Assembly (NCBI RefSeq): GCF_902500225.1
Contig: NZ_LR722655.1
Coordinates: 1-64,000 of the forward strand
Direction: 5' to 3'
Length of the DNA: 64,000 nucleotides
DNA from: Buttiauxella massiliensis
Lineage (GTDB): Bacteria; Pseudomonadota; Gammaproteobacteria; Enterobacterales; Enterobacteriaceae
The position numbers and the translations under genes were made by a program. The notes under the pieces are model-generated. The model was not told the DNA's origin. It did no database searches and worked only from the letters and a program-made list of their open reading frames with translations. Positions 33,148 through 43,360 of this stretch are shown piece by piece (positions within the stretch are counted from its first letter, which is position 1; every line of letters starts with the position of its first letter).

Positions 33148-33765
33148 ATGATCGCTCGTCGCTTGCTGCAACTGTATACCGGGCTGGTTTTATATGGGGT
33201 TTCCACGGCGATGTTCGTGCGGGCCAATTTAGGGGCCGATCCCTGGAACGTGTTTCACCTCGGCGTGGCGCGGATCTTCTCTTTGAATATTGGCATGGTG
33301 ATGATCGTGGTTGGCGCGCTGGTGTTGCTGCTGTGGATTCCGCTGCGCCAGAAACCTGGATTGGGGACGATAAGCAACGTGATTGTTTTGGGGCTTGCAG
33401 CTGATGCGGCATTGGCATTAATGCCGCCGATTGAGTCATTGGTGGCACGAAGCTTCCTGCTCTTTGCCGCTATTTTGGTGAATGCCATTGCGACCGGAAT
33501 GTATATCGGTGCGGGTTTTGGCTCTGGCCCTCGTGATGGCTTGATGACTGGAATCAATGCCCGTACTGGCTGGTCTTTGCGTAGTGTGCGAACAGCGATT
33601 GAGTTGACGGTTTTACTGGCCGGTTGGCTGATGGGAGGCACATTTGGTGTGGGTACGGTGTTGTACGCGCTGGCAATCGGCCCGCTTATCCAGATCTGTT
33701 TACCATGGTTCCGTATTGTACCCAGAGCACAAAAAAACCTGGTTGAACCGACCGTCGTACCCTAA
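33148..33765 (+). CDS. YczE-type integral membrane protein
   Basis: This 205-residue protein has about five hydrophobic spans and the family features of YczE. It opens RRLLQLYTGLVLYGVSTAMF, has a LGADPWNVFHLG loop after the first helix, and GAGFGSGPRDGLMTGI in the centre. Its biochemical role is not established. The start at 33148 follows TGAGGT; a longer in-frame start has no support. Divergence from a MocR regulator matches known YczR/YczE pairs and suggests that the regulator controls this gene. Confidence 0.85.
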   Translation: MIARRLLQLYTGLVLYGVSTAMFVRANLGADPWNVFHLGVARIFSLNIGMVMIVVGALVLLLWIPLRQKPGLGTISNVIVLGLAADAALALMPPIESLVARSFLLFAAILVNAIATGMYIGAGFGSGPRDGLMTGINARTGWSLRSVRTAIELTVLLAGWLMGGTFGVGTVLYALAIGPLIQICLPWFRIVPRAQKNLVEPTVVP

Positions 33766-33799
33766 TGTTGAAGCCAAACCCCCATTGGATGAGGTAGCG

Positions 33800-34618
33800 A
33801 TGAATAGCAAGGTAATCAGCAACGCGGCGGCGCACTGGAATAGCCATCAGTTGGCTGAAATTCTTTCCCACTGTTTTGAAGGGTATTTGGTCCCTTTCAC
33901 TATTGATGGTGAAACTTTTGCGTCACGTTTTAGTGCTGAAGATCTCAGTCTCAATGACAGCCGAGTCTGGACGCAAAATGGTGAGCCAAAAGCGCTGGCG
34001 CTCATCACGCGGCGTGGGCAGAGCTGTCGCCTTGCTGCATTCGCGATTCGTCCTGAATTGCGTGGGCAGGGATTTGGCAAACAGTTCATGCAGGAGTTAA
34101 TTGATGGTGCGCGAGCCCGTGGTGACCGTAACTTTTGGCTGGAAGTTATTGTTGGCAACGAGAATGGAGTGTCACTGTATGAACGTATGGGGTTTGTTCG
34201 CCAGCAGACATTGGTCGGGTTTGATACCATTCAGTCGCCGCAGTTTACAGAAACCGGCGAATTGCAGGAAATCGACCCGCTAGTGATGGCGAAAAAAATG
34301 ATGATGGACGAAAGCCTGAATCTGCCGTGGTTAAGCGCGCCTGAAACGCTATATAAATTACCGGGCAAAGCATTCGTTCTCAATGACACTGCATACGCAA
34401 TGGTTGCCACAACCCCTAAGCCCAGATTACGGATGCTCTATGTTGACCCGATGGCACGTGGCAAAGGGCAGGCGAAAAAATTGCTTACGCTATTACGTGA
34501 GCGTTTTCCTGGATTATTTACCGCAACAGCTATCCCTGAGCAATTGGCACCTCTTTATCTGAGCAGCGGCTACCGTCAGGATCCCATTACCCAATATGAG
34601 ATGCTGCTCAAATTATGA
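33800..34618 (+). CDS. GNAT-family N-acetyltransferase with two GNAT-like domains
   Basis: The 272-residue product has two acetyltransferase-like halves. The N-terminal half (about 20-140) carries the acetyl-CoA loop RPELRGQGFGKQFM and the terminal motif SLYERMGF. The C-terminal half (about 190-272) has a second loop VDPMARGKGQAKKLL and a terminal SSGYRQD motif. The start is the ATG at 33800, after GATGAGGT. It follows the yczE-like gene on the same strand, 34 bp away, so co-transcription is likely. The substrate is unknown. Confidence 0.85.
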   Translation: MNSKVISNAAAHWNSHQLAEILSHCFEGYLVPFTIDGETFASRFSAEDLSLNDSRVWTQNGEPKALALITRRGQSCRLAAFAIRPELRGQGFGKQFMQELIDGARARGDRNFWLEVIVGNENGVSLYERMGFVRQQTLVGFDTIQSPQFTETGELQEIDPLVMAKKMMMDESLNLPWLSAPETLYKLPGKAFVLNDTAYAMVATTPKPRLRMLYVDPMARGKGQAKKLLTLLRERFPGLFTATAIPEQLAPLYLSSGYRQDPITQYEMLLKL

Positions 34619-34714
34619 ACAGGTAGTGTCCATTCTTAACGACTAAACTTATCAATCGTAATCATCACGGGTGGCAATTATCTACCCGTATTCCCCACAC
34701 TGTGGAGGTTCACA

Positions 34715-35068
34715 ATGAATTATGTTGATGGTTTTGTTGTTGCTGTACCCGCAGCAAAAAAGGATGAATACAAGCATTTAGCCGCAAAAGCCGCACCGTT
34801 GTTTAAAGAGTTTGGTGCGTTACGTGTCGTGGAATGTTGGGCCGACGATGTGCCCGATGGCAAACTCACTGATTTTCGCATGGCGGTGAAAGCCGAAGAG
34901 AGCGAAGAAGTGGTGTTTAGCTGGATTGAATATCCCTCCAAAGAAGTGCGCGATGCCGCAAATGCGAAAATGATGGATGACCCACGGATGAAAGAGTTTG
35001 GCGAGTCGATGCCGTTCGATGGCAAACGGATGATTTATGGCGGCTTTGCGCCAATTCTTGACGAGTAA
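34715..35068 (+). CDS. ybaA: DUF1428-family protein YbaA
   Basis: YbaA is a 117-residue protein of unknown function with a dimeric alpha-beta barrel-like fold. The product is close to E. coli YbaA throughout, for example VECWADDVPDGKLTDFRMAV and FGESMPFDGKRMIYGGF. GTGGAGGTTCACA precedes the ATG. In K-12 it sits between ffs and ylaB; here it remains as a backbone landmark between two inserted blocks. Confidence 0.95.
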   Translation: MNYVDGFVVAVPAAKKDEYKHLAAKAAPLFKEFGALRVVECWADDVPDGKLTDFRMAVKAEESEEVVFSWIEYPSKEVRDAANAKMMDDPRMKEFGESMPFDGKRMIYGGFAPILDE

Positions 35069-35121
35069 CGTCACGCGGGCGGCGCTGACATCATATCGAG
35101 CGTCACCCGCATGAACTCCCG

Positions 35122-36255
35122 CTACAACTGCAATTCCCGCAATAATCCAAACGCCAGTTTCATGTGTGCTTCGCTGACGATAAACGCCCGTAACTGCTGC
35201 GCTTCGTCATAGCCTTTGGCTATCAAACCTTGCGGCTCGGCGCAGATTTGCCAGGCTAAATCATTACGTTGCGTTTCACCCGCCAGATGCAGTGGCAGCT
35301 CCGGCGTTTTCACTTTCACCAGCATCGCGGGGAGATTCAGGCCGTCGGCGGCACCGAGCAGATTTTTGGCCAGCGTCATGGCGCTAAACTGAATCGGTTG
35401 CAGGAATGGCAGCACTTTGCCGTCGATTTCTGCGCAATCACCAAGGGCGTAAATATTCGCATCGGATGTCTGCAACTGGCGGTTCACCTGAATACCGCGA
35501 TTCACCGCAAGCCCGGTGTGTTGCGCCAGCCCGACGTTTGGATGCAGGCCAATCGCCGCCACAACAGCATCCACATTGACGATTCGCCCGTTGCTCAACG
35601 CCGCATTGATTCCCTGTGGCGTTTTGCTCAGTGATTCAAGGCGCTGATTAAACAGCAGTTCGACACCCATCTGGTTCAGGCGCTGTTGTAAGCGGCTGCT
35701 GACTTCCGCAGGCATCAGCGAAGCGAGCAGGCTGGAGGCATTATCCACCAAAATCACCTGCTTCCCGGCGCGGCAAAAATCCATCGCCAGTTCGGTGCCA
35801 ATCAAACCACCGCCCAGAATCATCACGCGGCGTGCATCATGTAATGACGTTTCACAGGCCAAATATTCTTGTTGGCTGTTGAGCGTCAGCATCAACTCTT
35901 TGCCTGCAATCGGCGGCAGCAGGGCGCTTGAACCGGTTGCCAGCACCAGTTTGTCGTACGGCCATTGCTGATCGCCACATTTTACCAGGCGCTCGCGAGT
36001 GTTAATTTCCGACACCCAACTGTTGGCGTTGAGCGTTAAATTAAACTGCTCGGCAAACTCCCCGGCACGCTGCCGGGTGAGGTCGTCTGCACGCTGATTC
36101 AGGCTGATAACATGGCTGAGATCGGGCTTGTTGTACTCGTCCATGCTGTCGGCGGCAATCATGCGCACCGGCACCTGCGCGTCATGTTTGCGGATATTTT
36201 TCACCAGTTGGCGGGCGGCAAAGCCCGAACCGATTATCACAATGCCATGATTCAT
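35122..36255 (-). CDS. norW: Nitric oxide reductase FlRd-NAD(+) reductase
   Basis: NorW is an FAD- and NADH-dependent reductase that passes electrons to the rubredoxin domain of NorV. The 377-residue product equals E. coli NorW. It has an N-terminal FAD dinucleotide motif [11 protein letters not shown], an NADH motif [12 protein letters not shown] near residue 145, and the FAD-binding segment [12 protein letters not shown] near 270. The start overlaps the norV stop by four bases (ATGA), which indicates coupled translation. Confidence 0.96.
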   Translation of the reverse strand: MNHGIVIIGSGFAARQLVKNIRKHDAQVPVRMIAADSMDEYNKPDLSHVISLNQRADDLTRQRAGEFAEQFNLTLNANSWVSEINTRERLVKCGDQQWPYDKLVLATGSSALLPPIAGKELMLTLNSQQEYLACETSLHDARRVMILGGGLIGTELAMDFCRAGKQVILVDNASSLLASLMPAEVSSRLQQRLNQMGVELLFNQRLESLSKTPQGINAALSNGRIVNVDAVVAAIGLHPNVGLAQHTGLAVNRGIQVNRQLQTSDANIYALGDCAEIDGKVLPFLQPIQFSAMTLAKNLLGAADGLNLPAMLVKVKTPELPLHLAGETQRNDLAWQICAEPQGLIAKGYDEAQQLRAFIVSEAHMKLAFGLLRELQL

Positions 36256-37691
36256 TTTGCCTCCGTTGCCAGCACATCAAAGACGTCTTTCCCAAGCGAG
36301 CATTCAGGACACAGGAAGCTGTCCGGGACTTCGCTCCACGGTGTTCCCGGCGCGACATCCTGCATCGGTTCGCCGGTTTGTGGGTCGTAAATCCACTGGC
36401 AAACGCTGCACTGCATGCGCGGGCCTAAATCGGCGCAGCCTGGATTTTCAACGACGCTTTCTTGCAGCGCTGGCGTTGACGCAGAAACCAGCGGCGTTAA
36501 CGCCCACTGACGGGCGATTTCACGCCCATGCTCGCGGCAGATTTCCAGCGCGTCGATATCCGGACGCCATTTCGCTTTCAGGCTCAGCGACATTTCAAAA
36601 CCGGCATCCTGCAAGCGCGTTGAAAGACGGTCAACCGCGCCGCCGCTCCAGCCGTGAGAGCCAAACGCGCTGCCGCGTTTATTGCGAAAACGCAGCCCAG
36701 TCATTTCCTCAACCAGCCCGGCAATTTTCGGCATCATCACGTTATTCATCGTTGATGTGCCGACCAGCACGCCCTTGGAGCGGAAAACGTTGGTCAGAAC
36801 TTCGTTTTTATCATGGCGGGCGACGTTAAAGATTTTCACCGCCACGCGCGGATCGACTTCGGCAATCCCTTGCGCAATTGCATCCGCCATCATGCGGGTG
36901 TTGTTGGACATGGTGTCGTAGAAAATGGTGATGCGATCTTCCTGATAATCAGCCGCCCACTTTAAGTACAACTCCACGATTTGTGTTGGGTTATCACGCC
37001 ATACCACACCGTGAGATGTCGCAATCATATCTACCGGCAGATTGAAGCCGAGAATTTCGGTGATTTTGGGAGTTACCAGGCGGCTGAACGGCGTCAAAAT
37101 GTTGGCGTAGTAACGCTGGCACTGCTCGAACAATTCAGCCTGGTCGACTTCATCGTTAAACAGATGTTCATCGCAATAGTGCTGACCAAAGGCGTCGTTG
37201 CTGAACAGCACCGCGTCGCCGGTCATATACGTCATCATGCTGTCCGGCCAGTGCAGCATCGGCGTTTCAACGAAGATGAGCTGCTTGCCGTTGCCGATAT
37301 CCAGGCTGTCGCCGGTTTTCACGACGTGGAAATTCCACTCCGGGTGATGGTGGTGGCCATTAATCGAATCGATGCCGTTGGCAGTGCAGTAAATTGGCGT
37401 GTTTGGGATGCGCGACATCAGCTCGGTCAGCGCGCCCGCGTGGTCTTCTTCCGCGTGGTTAATGATGATGTAATCCAGCGTATTCAGGTCAATTTCAGCC
37501 GCCAGATTTTGCACAAATTCGCGGCTAAACTTATGGTCAACCGTATCAATCAGCACCGTCTTTTCTTCACGAATCAGGTAACTGTTATAGCTACTGCCTT
37601 TCAGCGTTTTATATTCGGTGCCATGAAAATCACGCACTTCCCAGTCACGTTGACCGACCCATTGGATATTGTTTTTAACCTGAATAGCCAT
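36252..37691 (-). CDS. norV: Anaerobic nitric oxide reductase flavorubredoxin
   Basis: NorV reduces nitric oxide to nitrous oxide at a diiron centre under anaerobic conditions. The 479-residue protein matches E. coli. It has a metallo-beta-lactamase-like domain with diiron ligands His79, Glu81, Asp83 and His84 in NHAEEDHAG, a flavodoxin domain (about 255-395), and a C-terminal rubredoxin with the paired cysteines CSVC and CPEC. It is divergent from norR, with a sigma-54 promoter and three NorR boxes between. Confidence 0.97.
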   Translation of the reverse strand: MAIQVKNNIQWVGQRDWEVRDFHGTEYKTLKGSSYNSYLIREEKTVLIDTVDHKFSREFVQNLAAEIDLNTLDYIIINHAEEDHAGALTELMSRIPNTPIYCTANGIDSINGHHHHPEWNFHVVKTGDSLDIGNGKQLIFVETPMLHWPDSMMTYMTGDAVLFSNDAFGQHYCDEHLFNDEVDQAELFEQCQRYYANILTPFSRLVTPKITEILGFNLPVDMIATSHGVVWRDNPTQIVELYLKWAADYQEDRITIFYDTMSNNTRMMADAIAQGIAEVDPRVAVKIFNVARHDKNEVLTNVFRSKGVLVGTSTMNNVMMPKIAGLVEEMTGLRFRNKRGSAFGSHGWSGGAVDRLSTRLQDAGFEMSLSLKAKWRPDIDALEICREHGREIARQWALTPLVSASTPALQESVVENPGCADLGPRMQCSVCQWIYDPQTGEPMQDVAPGTPWSEVPDSFLCPECSLGKDVFDVLATEAK

Positions 37692-37741
37692 TGAAAGTAC
37701 CTCAAATAGAATTAAAAAAACGATGCTCGTATTTGATGTAT

Positions 37742-37757
37742 TACAATCGCCATGCCA
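37742..37757 (-). promoter_or_regulatory. Sigma-54 promoter of norVW
   Basis: On the minus strand TGGCAT-GGCGA-TTGTA fits the -24/-12 consensus with correct spacing. It lies about 50 bases upstream of the norV start and next to the NorR boxes. Confidence 0.8.
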
Positions 37758-37812
37758 ACTTTTTATTTTATTGATTTATATGATTATTTATGTTTTTTGT
37801 AAACTGTCGTTT

Positions 37813-37867
37813 GTCAAAATGACAATGAAAAATTTTGTCTTTTTGACAATTAGATTGTCTTTATGAC
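37813..37867. promoter_or_regulatory. norR: Three NorR-binding boxes (GT-N7-AC)
   Basis: Three inverted-repeat sites occur at 37813-37823, 37837-37847 and 37857-37867. Each reads GT, seven bases, AC, and the outer bases extend the symmetry, for example TGTCAAAATGACA. E. coli norV also has three NorR sites that act as an upstream enhancer. Confidence 0.9.
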
Positions 37868-37909
37868 TACCAAGGGCTAAGTTAGCCGAATCGTCGTCTG
37901 GAGCCGCCT

Positions 37910-39424
37910 ATGAGCCTTTCAATTACCTCCCTTGCCAACATTGCCATTGACCTGCAAAGCGGCATTTCTCATCAGGATCGTTTCGCGCGTTTGATTCGGA
38001 CGCTGCGCCAGCTTTTGGGTGGTGATGCCACGGCGTTGTTGCGTTACGAAGCGCGGCAGTTTCGCCCGCTGGCGATTGATGGCCTGGCGCAGGATGTGCT
38101 CGGGCGGCGGTTTGATCTGGATGAACATCCACGTCTTGAAGCTATTGCGCGCGCAGGCGATGTGGTGCGTTTCCCGGCGGACAGCGAATTACCCGATCCT
38201 TACGATGGGCTCATTCCTGATCATACCGATTTAAAAGTCCATGCCTGTCTCGGCCTGCCGCTATTTGCCGACCAAAACCTGATTGGCGCGTTAACAGTGG
38301 ACGGTATGGACCCTTTGCAGTTCGATCATTTCAGCGATGAAGAGTTGCGCTTAATTAGCGTGTTGGCAGCAGGTGCTTTGAATAACGCCTTGCTGATGGA
38401 ACAGCTTGAAAATCAAACGCCTGCGGTTGTCTCCACTCCCATTACGAGCAAAACCAGCAGCGCCGAGATGGTGGGCTTGTCTACTGGGATTATGCAGCTT
38501 AAGAAAGAGATCGAAATTGTCGCCGGTTCTGACCTGAATGTGCTGATAACGGGGGAGACGGGTGTTGGGAAAGAGCTGGTGGCGCGTGCCATTCACAGTG
38601 GATCGGCGCGGGCGGCGAATCCGCTGGTGTATCTGAACTGCGCGGCTCTGCCGGAAAGCGTGGCGGAAAGTGAACTGTTCGGCCACGTCAAAGGGGCGTT
38701 TACCGGCGCGATTCACCATCGAACCGGAAAGTTTGAAATGGCGGATAACGGCACGCTGTTCCTTGATGAAATAGGGGAGCTGCCATTAACGTTACAGGCA
38801 AAATTATTGCGAGTTTTACAGTATGGCGATATTCAGCGTGTGGGCGATGACAGCAGCCAAAGGGTAAATGTGCGGGTGCTGGCGGCGACCAATCGCGACT
38901 TAAAGCAGCAGGTACTGTCGGGTGATTTTCGTGCCGATCTATTCCATCGTTTAAGCGTCTTCCCACTGCATGTTCCACCGCTACGTGAGCGCGGAGATGA
39001 CATCACTCTATTAGCTGGGTTTTTCTGCGAGCAAAGCCGCGTAAAAATGGGGCTGAAACAGGTCGCCTTGACGGATAGCGCTCGGGAATTACTGCGTCGA
39101 TATGACTGGCCTGGAAATATTCGCGAGCTGGAGCATGCTCTTTATCGCGCCACTGTGCTTGCGCGCTCCGGTAAACCAGATGGCGAAATCTGGTTGGAAC
39201 CACAACATTTTCAACTAACAGATACTGAAGCTAAACCTGCTAGTACAGCTGTTGCCCGCGTGGCTGAGGTCGATAACTTACGGACGGCGACTGATGATTT
39301 CCAGCGGCGGATTATTATCAGCACGCTGGAGGCTAATGCGGGGAATTGGGCTGCGAGTGCCCGGCAGTTGCAGTTAGATGTTGCTAATTTACACCGCCTG
39401 GCGAAACGTCTCGGTGTGAAGTAG
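37910..39424 (+). CDS. norR: Nitric oxide-responsive sigma-54 activator NorR
   Basis: NorR activates norVW when nitric oxide binds iron in its GAF domain. It is 504 residues as in E. coli. The five proposed iron-ligand residues Arg75, Asp96, Asp99, Cys113 and Asp131 are all present. A AAA+ domain follows with Walker A GETGVGKE and the sigma-54 contact loop GAFTGA. A C-terminal Fis-type helix-turn-helix ends [20 protein letters not shown]. In K-12 the norRVW cluster is at a different map position. Confidence 0.97.
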   Translation: MSLSITSLANIAIDLQSGISHQDRFARLIRTLRQLLGGDATALLRYEARQFRPLAIDGLAQDVLGRRFDLDEHPRLEAIARAGDVVRFPADSELPDPYDGLIPDHTDLKVHACLGLPLFADQNLIGALTVDGMDPLQFDHFSDEELRLISVLAAGALNNALLMEQLENQTPAVVSTPITSKTSSAEMVGLSTGIMQLKKEIEIVAGSDLNVLITGETGVGKELVARAIHSGSARAANPLVYLNCAALPESVAESELFGHVKGAFTGAIHHRTGKFEMADNGTLFLDEIGELPLTLQAKLLRVLQYGDIQRVGDDSSQRVNVRVLAATNRDLKQQVLSGDFRADLFHRLSVFPLHVPPLRERGDDITLLAGFFCEQSRVKMGLKQVALTDSARELLRRYDWPGNIRELEHALYRATVLARSGKPDGEIWLEPQHFQLTDTEAKPASTAVARVAEVDNLRTATDDFQRRIIISTLEANAGNWAASARQLQLDVANLHRLAKRLGVK

Positions 39425-39429
39425 TTTTT

Positions 39430-41001
39430 TCAGGGGATTTTTGATTTCCTGACACAAGAGCTTGCTACCCACTCGATAAATTCATTTTTAGGCAGGGCTT
39501 TACTGAAGAACCAGCCCTGTCCGTACTGCACACCCTGTTTGCGTAGCCATGCCGCCTGGCTGGGGGTTTCAATGCCTTCGGCCACCATCAAAATCCCCAG
39601 AGCCTTTGCCATTTCAATAATATGCGGAGTGACATTTTTATATTCGAGGGCATCGACGAATGATTTATCTATTTTAAGGGTATCAACATCGAGATCTTGT
39701 AAATAACTCAGGCTGGAATAACCGGTTCCAAAATCATCAATATAGATGGTATGCCCGGCATTTCGATATTGCGCGATAATCGGTGCTGTAATTTTCGGAT
39801 CAGAAAATCCACGTTCAGTAATCTCAAATGCTATTTGTTTTGGATTAACTGAATAACGTGCCAGGTACGGACGAGTAATATCAAGAATATGCAGGCTACG
39901 GGCATCCTGAACACCCATGTTCACAGAAATATGATAGTGAGGGTGCTTGCTTAACCAGTCGCCCAACTCGAGGAAAATGCGCTTAATGACCAGCTCTGTT
40001 AATTGTGTTACCAACCCGGTTTGCTCCGCCAGTGGGATAAACACATCCGGGTTTAACATTGAGCCATCTTGTTGCTGCCAACGAATTAAGGCTTCCGCGC
40101 CGACAATTTCGCCGCTTTGAAGATGAACAATAGGTTGATAAACCACGCTAAATTCATTGTTTTTGATAGCGTCCATCAGCCTGTTACGAGGCGATAACAA
40201 CCGACGCAAAATACGAATTAAGAGTCCACCAGCAACGAGGCTTATGATTAAGCCTACTGGTAGCCAGATAAACAATTGCTTATACCAGGCGGTCGTCATG
40301 GGTTCCATTGACGCCCAGGCAATCATGGCCAGGCCAAGATTATTATCCCGGCGAATCACATAGAAATTGTCGTTGCTCTGAAATTCGTCCGTACCTTTTT
40401 CTAGCGCTTCGTGCCATGTCTCGGAAATATATCGACTGTTGCTGGCAATAAGCTGATTATTATGCAGTCCAATCATCGCAATATTTAGCGTGTGATTACC
40501 AAAGGGGAGAACATCAATAAATGACATTGGGTCAATTAATGCAAGGTGAGGTTTCTTGCCGATATATACCATCTTGCGTTGAAAATCGGGTATCGGTGGA
40601 GTGGTATACCAGGCGTTAAAACCATGAATACCCTGACGGTCCGGTTTACCTAATGTAGCACTACGAGTAATGGACTCCAGTGAAGTACACAAAACATGCT
40701 CATCTTCCTGGAACATCACTTCTTGCACGTAGCGATATTCAAGAGCGACACGATGCATGGCTTCCGCGTGTGCTTGCGAACATGTATTGTCATTAAAGCG
40801 GTTAATATCATTAATCGCAGAAACAGCCTGGTCGATGACCTTGTCAGTGCGAAGCAAAGCGTGATCGGCAAACTCTACTAATTCATCGTGAAATGCGTGT
40901 TCGGCATTACGATGAGCGAGATAAATGCTTAACAGAATGGGTAGCAAAACTGCCAAAATAAGTACACCGCTTACCAGGCTGATGAGCTTTCGGGATGTCA
41001 T
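39430..41001 (-). CDS. pdeB: Membrane-bound cyclic-di-GMP phosphodiesterase YlaB (PdeB), CSS-EAL type
   Basis: The 523-residue protein has an N-terminal membrane helix (about 5-28), a periplasmic CSS-type domain with Cys residues near 74 and 105, a second helix (about 245-268), and a C-terminal cytoplasmic EAL domain. EAL catalytic residues look intact: EALIRW, a conserved Asn in ISVNMG, the DDFGTGYSSLSYLQ metal site, LKIDKSFVD and EGIE. It should hydrolyse cyclic-di-GMP. The C-terminal half is very close to E. coli YlaB. It converges on norR five bases away. Confidence 0.93.
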   Translation of the reverse strand: MTSRKLISLVSGVLILAVLLPILLSIYLAHRNAEHAFHDELVEFADHALLRTDKVIDQAVSAINDINRFNDNTCSQAHAEAMHRVALEYRYVQEVMFQEDEHVLCTSLESITRSATLGKPDRQGIHGFNAWYTTPPIPDFQRKMVYIGKKPHLALIDPMSFIDVLPFGNHTLNIAMIGLHNNQLIASNSRYISETWHEALEKGTDEFQSNDNFYVIRRDNNLGLAMIAWASMEPMTTAWYKQLFIWLPVGLIISLVAGGLLIRILRRLLSPRNRLMDAIKNNEFSVVYQPIVHLQSGEIVGAEALIRWQQQDGSMLNPDVFIPLAEQTGLVTQLTELVIKRIFLELGDWLSKHPHYHISVNMGVQDARSLHILDITRPYLARYSVNPKQIAFEITERGFSDPKITAPIIAQYRNAGHTIYIDDFGTGYSSLSYLQDLDVDTLKIDKSFVDALEYKNVTPHIIEMAKALGILMVAEGIETPSQAAWLRKQGVQYGQGWFFSKALPKNEFIEWVASSCVRKSKIP

Positions 41002-41146
41002 TCTTTTAGACCCAGTTAAGAAGTTAGTTTTTATAATGGTTTTTCATAGACGAGAACAGTGTATCTCACATGAATAGGCGATGTTATGTTTTCCTCTGCC
41101 TATGCGGTGGGATAACCTGTGAAAGTGAGTGACTGGTGAGCAATAA

Positions 41147-41869
41147 ATGAAGAAAAAAGAGTTTGTTATTCAGGATCTGTTGAGCAAAATTTATCAGCAC
41201 AACGATAACCAAAGGCGAAAATTACCGCCTGAGCGCCAATTAGCATTGGAATATGATGTCTCGCGTTTCACGATTCGTAAAGCGCTGGAAAAGCTGGTCA
41301 GCATTGGGGTCATTGAGATTATTCAGGGCTCCGGGATTTGGATTAATCCGCAGGCCAGAAATAACCCATTGGTCTATAACTCCATCACCGAAAAGCATTT
41401 CGACCAGATAGCTTTTCGCATGGTTAATCTGCATAAGAAATTACCCAATCGCGAAGAGCAGCAAGTATTTGGTCTGGGTAAAGAGGACTACATTTGGCAA
41501 TTTTGCCGCCTGCGTTATGTTGAAAATCAAAAGATACAAATTGAGATTTCGCGCATGCCAGTACAGGATTTTCCAGATCTGAACCAGCAGGTCATCGAGC
41601 GCTCGATTCAAAAATATGTGCTGAGTAAAGGGTTGCGGATTTCGCACCTGTTAACCAGTTATCAGGCGGTAGCAGTCAGTAAAGAGCAGGCGGTATTGCT
41701 GGAGTGTAAAAAAGGTATCCCGGCGATGCACATCATCAACCGGGGAATTCTTGAAGGAGGACGGGTTTTTGAAATCAGCGATATCATTGATATCAATTAT
41801 TCCTGTACCTACGTTACCCCCTATAACCACGATAATTTGGCCTGGCGGCAGGGCATTCAGGGAGTGTGA
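41147..41869 (+). CDS. GntR/HutC-family regulator with UTRA domain
   Basis: The 240-residue protein has an N-terminal GntR winged helix (about 5-70, with [22 protein letters not shown]) and a C-terminal UTRA effector domain (about 90-235). Regulators of this type usually respond to sugars or sugar phosphates and repress nearby transport and catabolic genes. Its 3' end overlaps the convergent dehydratase gene by 13 bp. Control of the dehydratase and the PTS gene is inferred from proximity. I do not recognise a named ortholog. Confidence 0.88.
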   Translation: MKKKEFVIQDLLSKIYQHNDNQRRKLPPERQLALEYDVSRFTIRKALEKLVSIGVIEIIQGSGIWINPQARNNPLVYNSITEKHFDQIAFRMVNLHKKLPNREEQQVFGLGKEDYIWQFCRLRYVENQKIQIEISRMPVQDFPDLNQQVIERSIQKYVLSKGLRISHLLTSYQAVAVSKEQAVLLECKKGIPAMHIINRGILEGGRVFEISDIIDINYSCTYVTPYNHDNLAWRQGIQGV

Positions 41870-43056
41870 ATGGCTCCGTTAGGTAAGCGGCTTTGCGTCC
41901 ACTCATGTGGGCGATATTCCACCGGGAAGGTTTCCGCTCTTTGTTGGTCGAAACCTACGCCAATACCCGGTTTTTCAAGCGGATAAATATAGCCCTTCTC
42001 CGCAACCGGGCTCCCTGGAAAGACCGATTCGGTATTTGGTTTATTTGGAATAAATTCCTGAATCGCTGCATTGTGCAGATGGATATTTAAATGGGTATTT
42101 ACCGCTACGCCAATTGGCGTCATATCCGATGGGCCATGCCATGCCAGGCGTACACCGAATGCCTGACATAGAATAGCGAGCTTCAATGCAGGGGTGATTC
42201 CACCAATTTGCGAAACATGGCAGCGGATAAAATCGATGCGGCGATTAACAATCAAATCATGCCATTCGGCAGGGTTATTAAATAGCTCCCCCAAAGCAAG
42301 TGGAACCGAAGAATGCGCGCGAACCTGCTCAAGCCAGGCGCTTTGTTGCGGCGGTAAAATATCTTCGATAAACCATGGCTGGTATGGCTCAAGAGCTTTT
42401 GCCAATTGCACCGCTTGTTGTGGGAACAGACGCTCATGTACATCGTGAAGTATATGGAACTGGTTGCCGTACTTTTCGCGCAGAGCCTTAAACATTGCCA
42501 CAGTATTGGCCATGTATTCGTCCTGATCGTAGTAGGCACCGGGAGTAGGTATCTTTGTGGCATGCAACCCCTGAGGTGTTCCGCCATAAAACCCTAACTG
42601 ACAGCGAATATAGCGATAACCTTGTGCCAAAAGTTTGTCGACTTCCAGATACAAGCCTTCAAGCGTTTCACTGGCGGCGTGGCTATATGCTGCGATAGCG
42701 TCTTTCGATTTACCGCCAAGAAGTTGGTATAGCGGCATTCCTGCCAGCTGGCCTTTAATATCCCAAAGTGCCATATCGACACCTGCGATAGCGTTATTGA
42801 TAACCGGTCCGTTGCGCCAGTAAGCGTTGACCATCATCATCTGCCACAGATCTTCAATGTTATTGGCATCGCGCCCTATTAGCAGTGGTTTGAGATATTC
42901 ATCGACCATCACTTTTACCGCCAGGGGGCGTTGCTGGAAGGTCGCACATCCATGACCTATTACACCCTTATTGGTGGTGACACGCACCGTAATCAGGTTG
43001 TGACGGTCAGGGCGGGTAATAAAACATTCAATATTTTCAATAATGGTTGGTTGCAC
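41857..43056 (-). CDS. Enolase-superfamily sugar-acid dehydratase, RspA/ManD-like
   Basis: This 399-residue protein follows the RspA/mannonate-dehydratase subgroup. It has a capping domain (about 1-120) and a modified TIM barrel. Probable Mg ligands are Asp in LHDVHERL, Glu in FIEDILPP and Glu in LGELFNN. His in DVHERL and the HGPSDMTP motif match the subgroup active site. It probably removes water from an aldonic acid, but the exact acid is not readable from sequence. The start is GTG at 43056 ([10 protein letters not shown]) after GTGGAGTAATCTC. It is divergent from a PTS permease gene. Confidence 0.85.
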   Translation of the reverse strand: MQPTIIENIECFITRPDRHNLITVRVTTNKGVIGHGCATFQQRPLAVKVMVDEYLKPLLIGRDANNIEDLWQMMMVNAYWRNGPVINNAIAGVDMALWDIKGQLAGMPLYQLLGGKSKDAIAAYSHAASETLEGLYLEVDKLLAQGYRYIRCQLGFYGGTPQGLHATKIPTPGAYYDQDEYMANTVAMFKALREKYGNQFHILHDVHERLFPQQAVQLAKALEPYQPWFIEDILPPQQSAWLEQVRAHSSVPLALGELFNNPAEWHDLIVNRRIDFIRCHVSQIGGITPALKLAILCQAFGVRLAWHGPSDMTPIGVAVNTHLNIHLHNAAIQEFIPNKPNTESVFPGSPVAEKGYIYPLEKPGIGVGFDQQRAETFPVEYRPHEWTQSRLPNGAIHTP

Positions 43057-43360
43057 GAGATTACTCCACAGACCTTGTCAATCGCGGTCATTTACTCATC
43101 AATTAAAGGCTTCTGTTATTTACTATCACCTTATTTTTATATGTGGGTAAACCATTATTTTTGCTTATTTTTATTGGTCCGTAAAATAGTTGAATGTGAC
43201 CTAAAAACCATACCAATTTGTCAGTTTGATGTGTTTAATGCCCTTTGTTAGGAGTAATTGTGATGTTGCTCAAAGTTTATTGGTTTGTTTTGGTTCTTTC
43301 GATTCTCTACCATCTCAGGCATTCAACACATAATAATTAGTAATTCTTTGGGAGCGACAG
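43057..43360. other. Divergent region between dehydratase and PTS genes
   Basis: The 304-bp AT-rich region must hold promoters in both directions. It also contains a 25-codon hydrophobic reading frame (43263-43340) listed separately. I see no clear GntR operator palindrome or CRP consensus. Confidence 0.5.
43263..43340 (+). CDS. Possible 25-residue hydrophobic small protein or leader peptide ahead of the PTS gene
   Basis: An ATG eight bases after a clean AGGAG (43251-43255) opens a 25-codon frame, MLLKVYWFVLVLSILYHLRH and then STHNN. It has one short hydrophobic stretch and a basic tail, and stops 20 bases before the PTS start codon. The ribosome binding site, the membrane-like composition and the position suggest a small membrane protein or a translated leader. 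There is no homology evidence, and chance is possible in AT-rich DNA. Confidence 0.4.
   Translation: MLLKVYWFVLVLSILYHLRHSTHNN

Noticed and set aside
36257-37694. Two long plus-strand frames opposite norV
   Set aside because: norV has full-length homology including all metal ligands; the opposite frames have no domain and no ribosome binding site.
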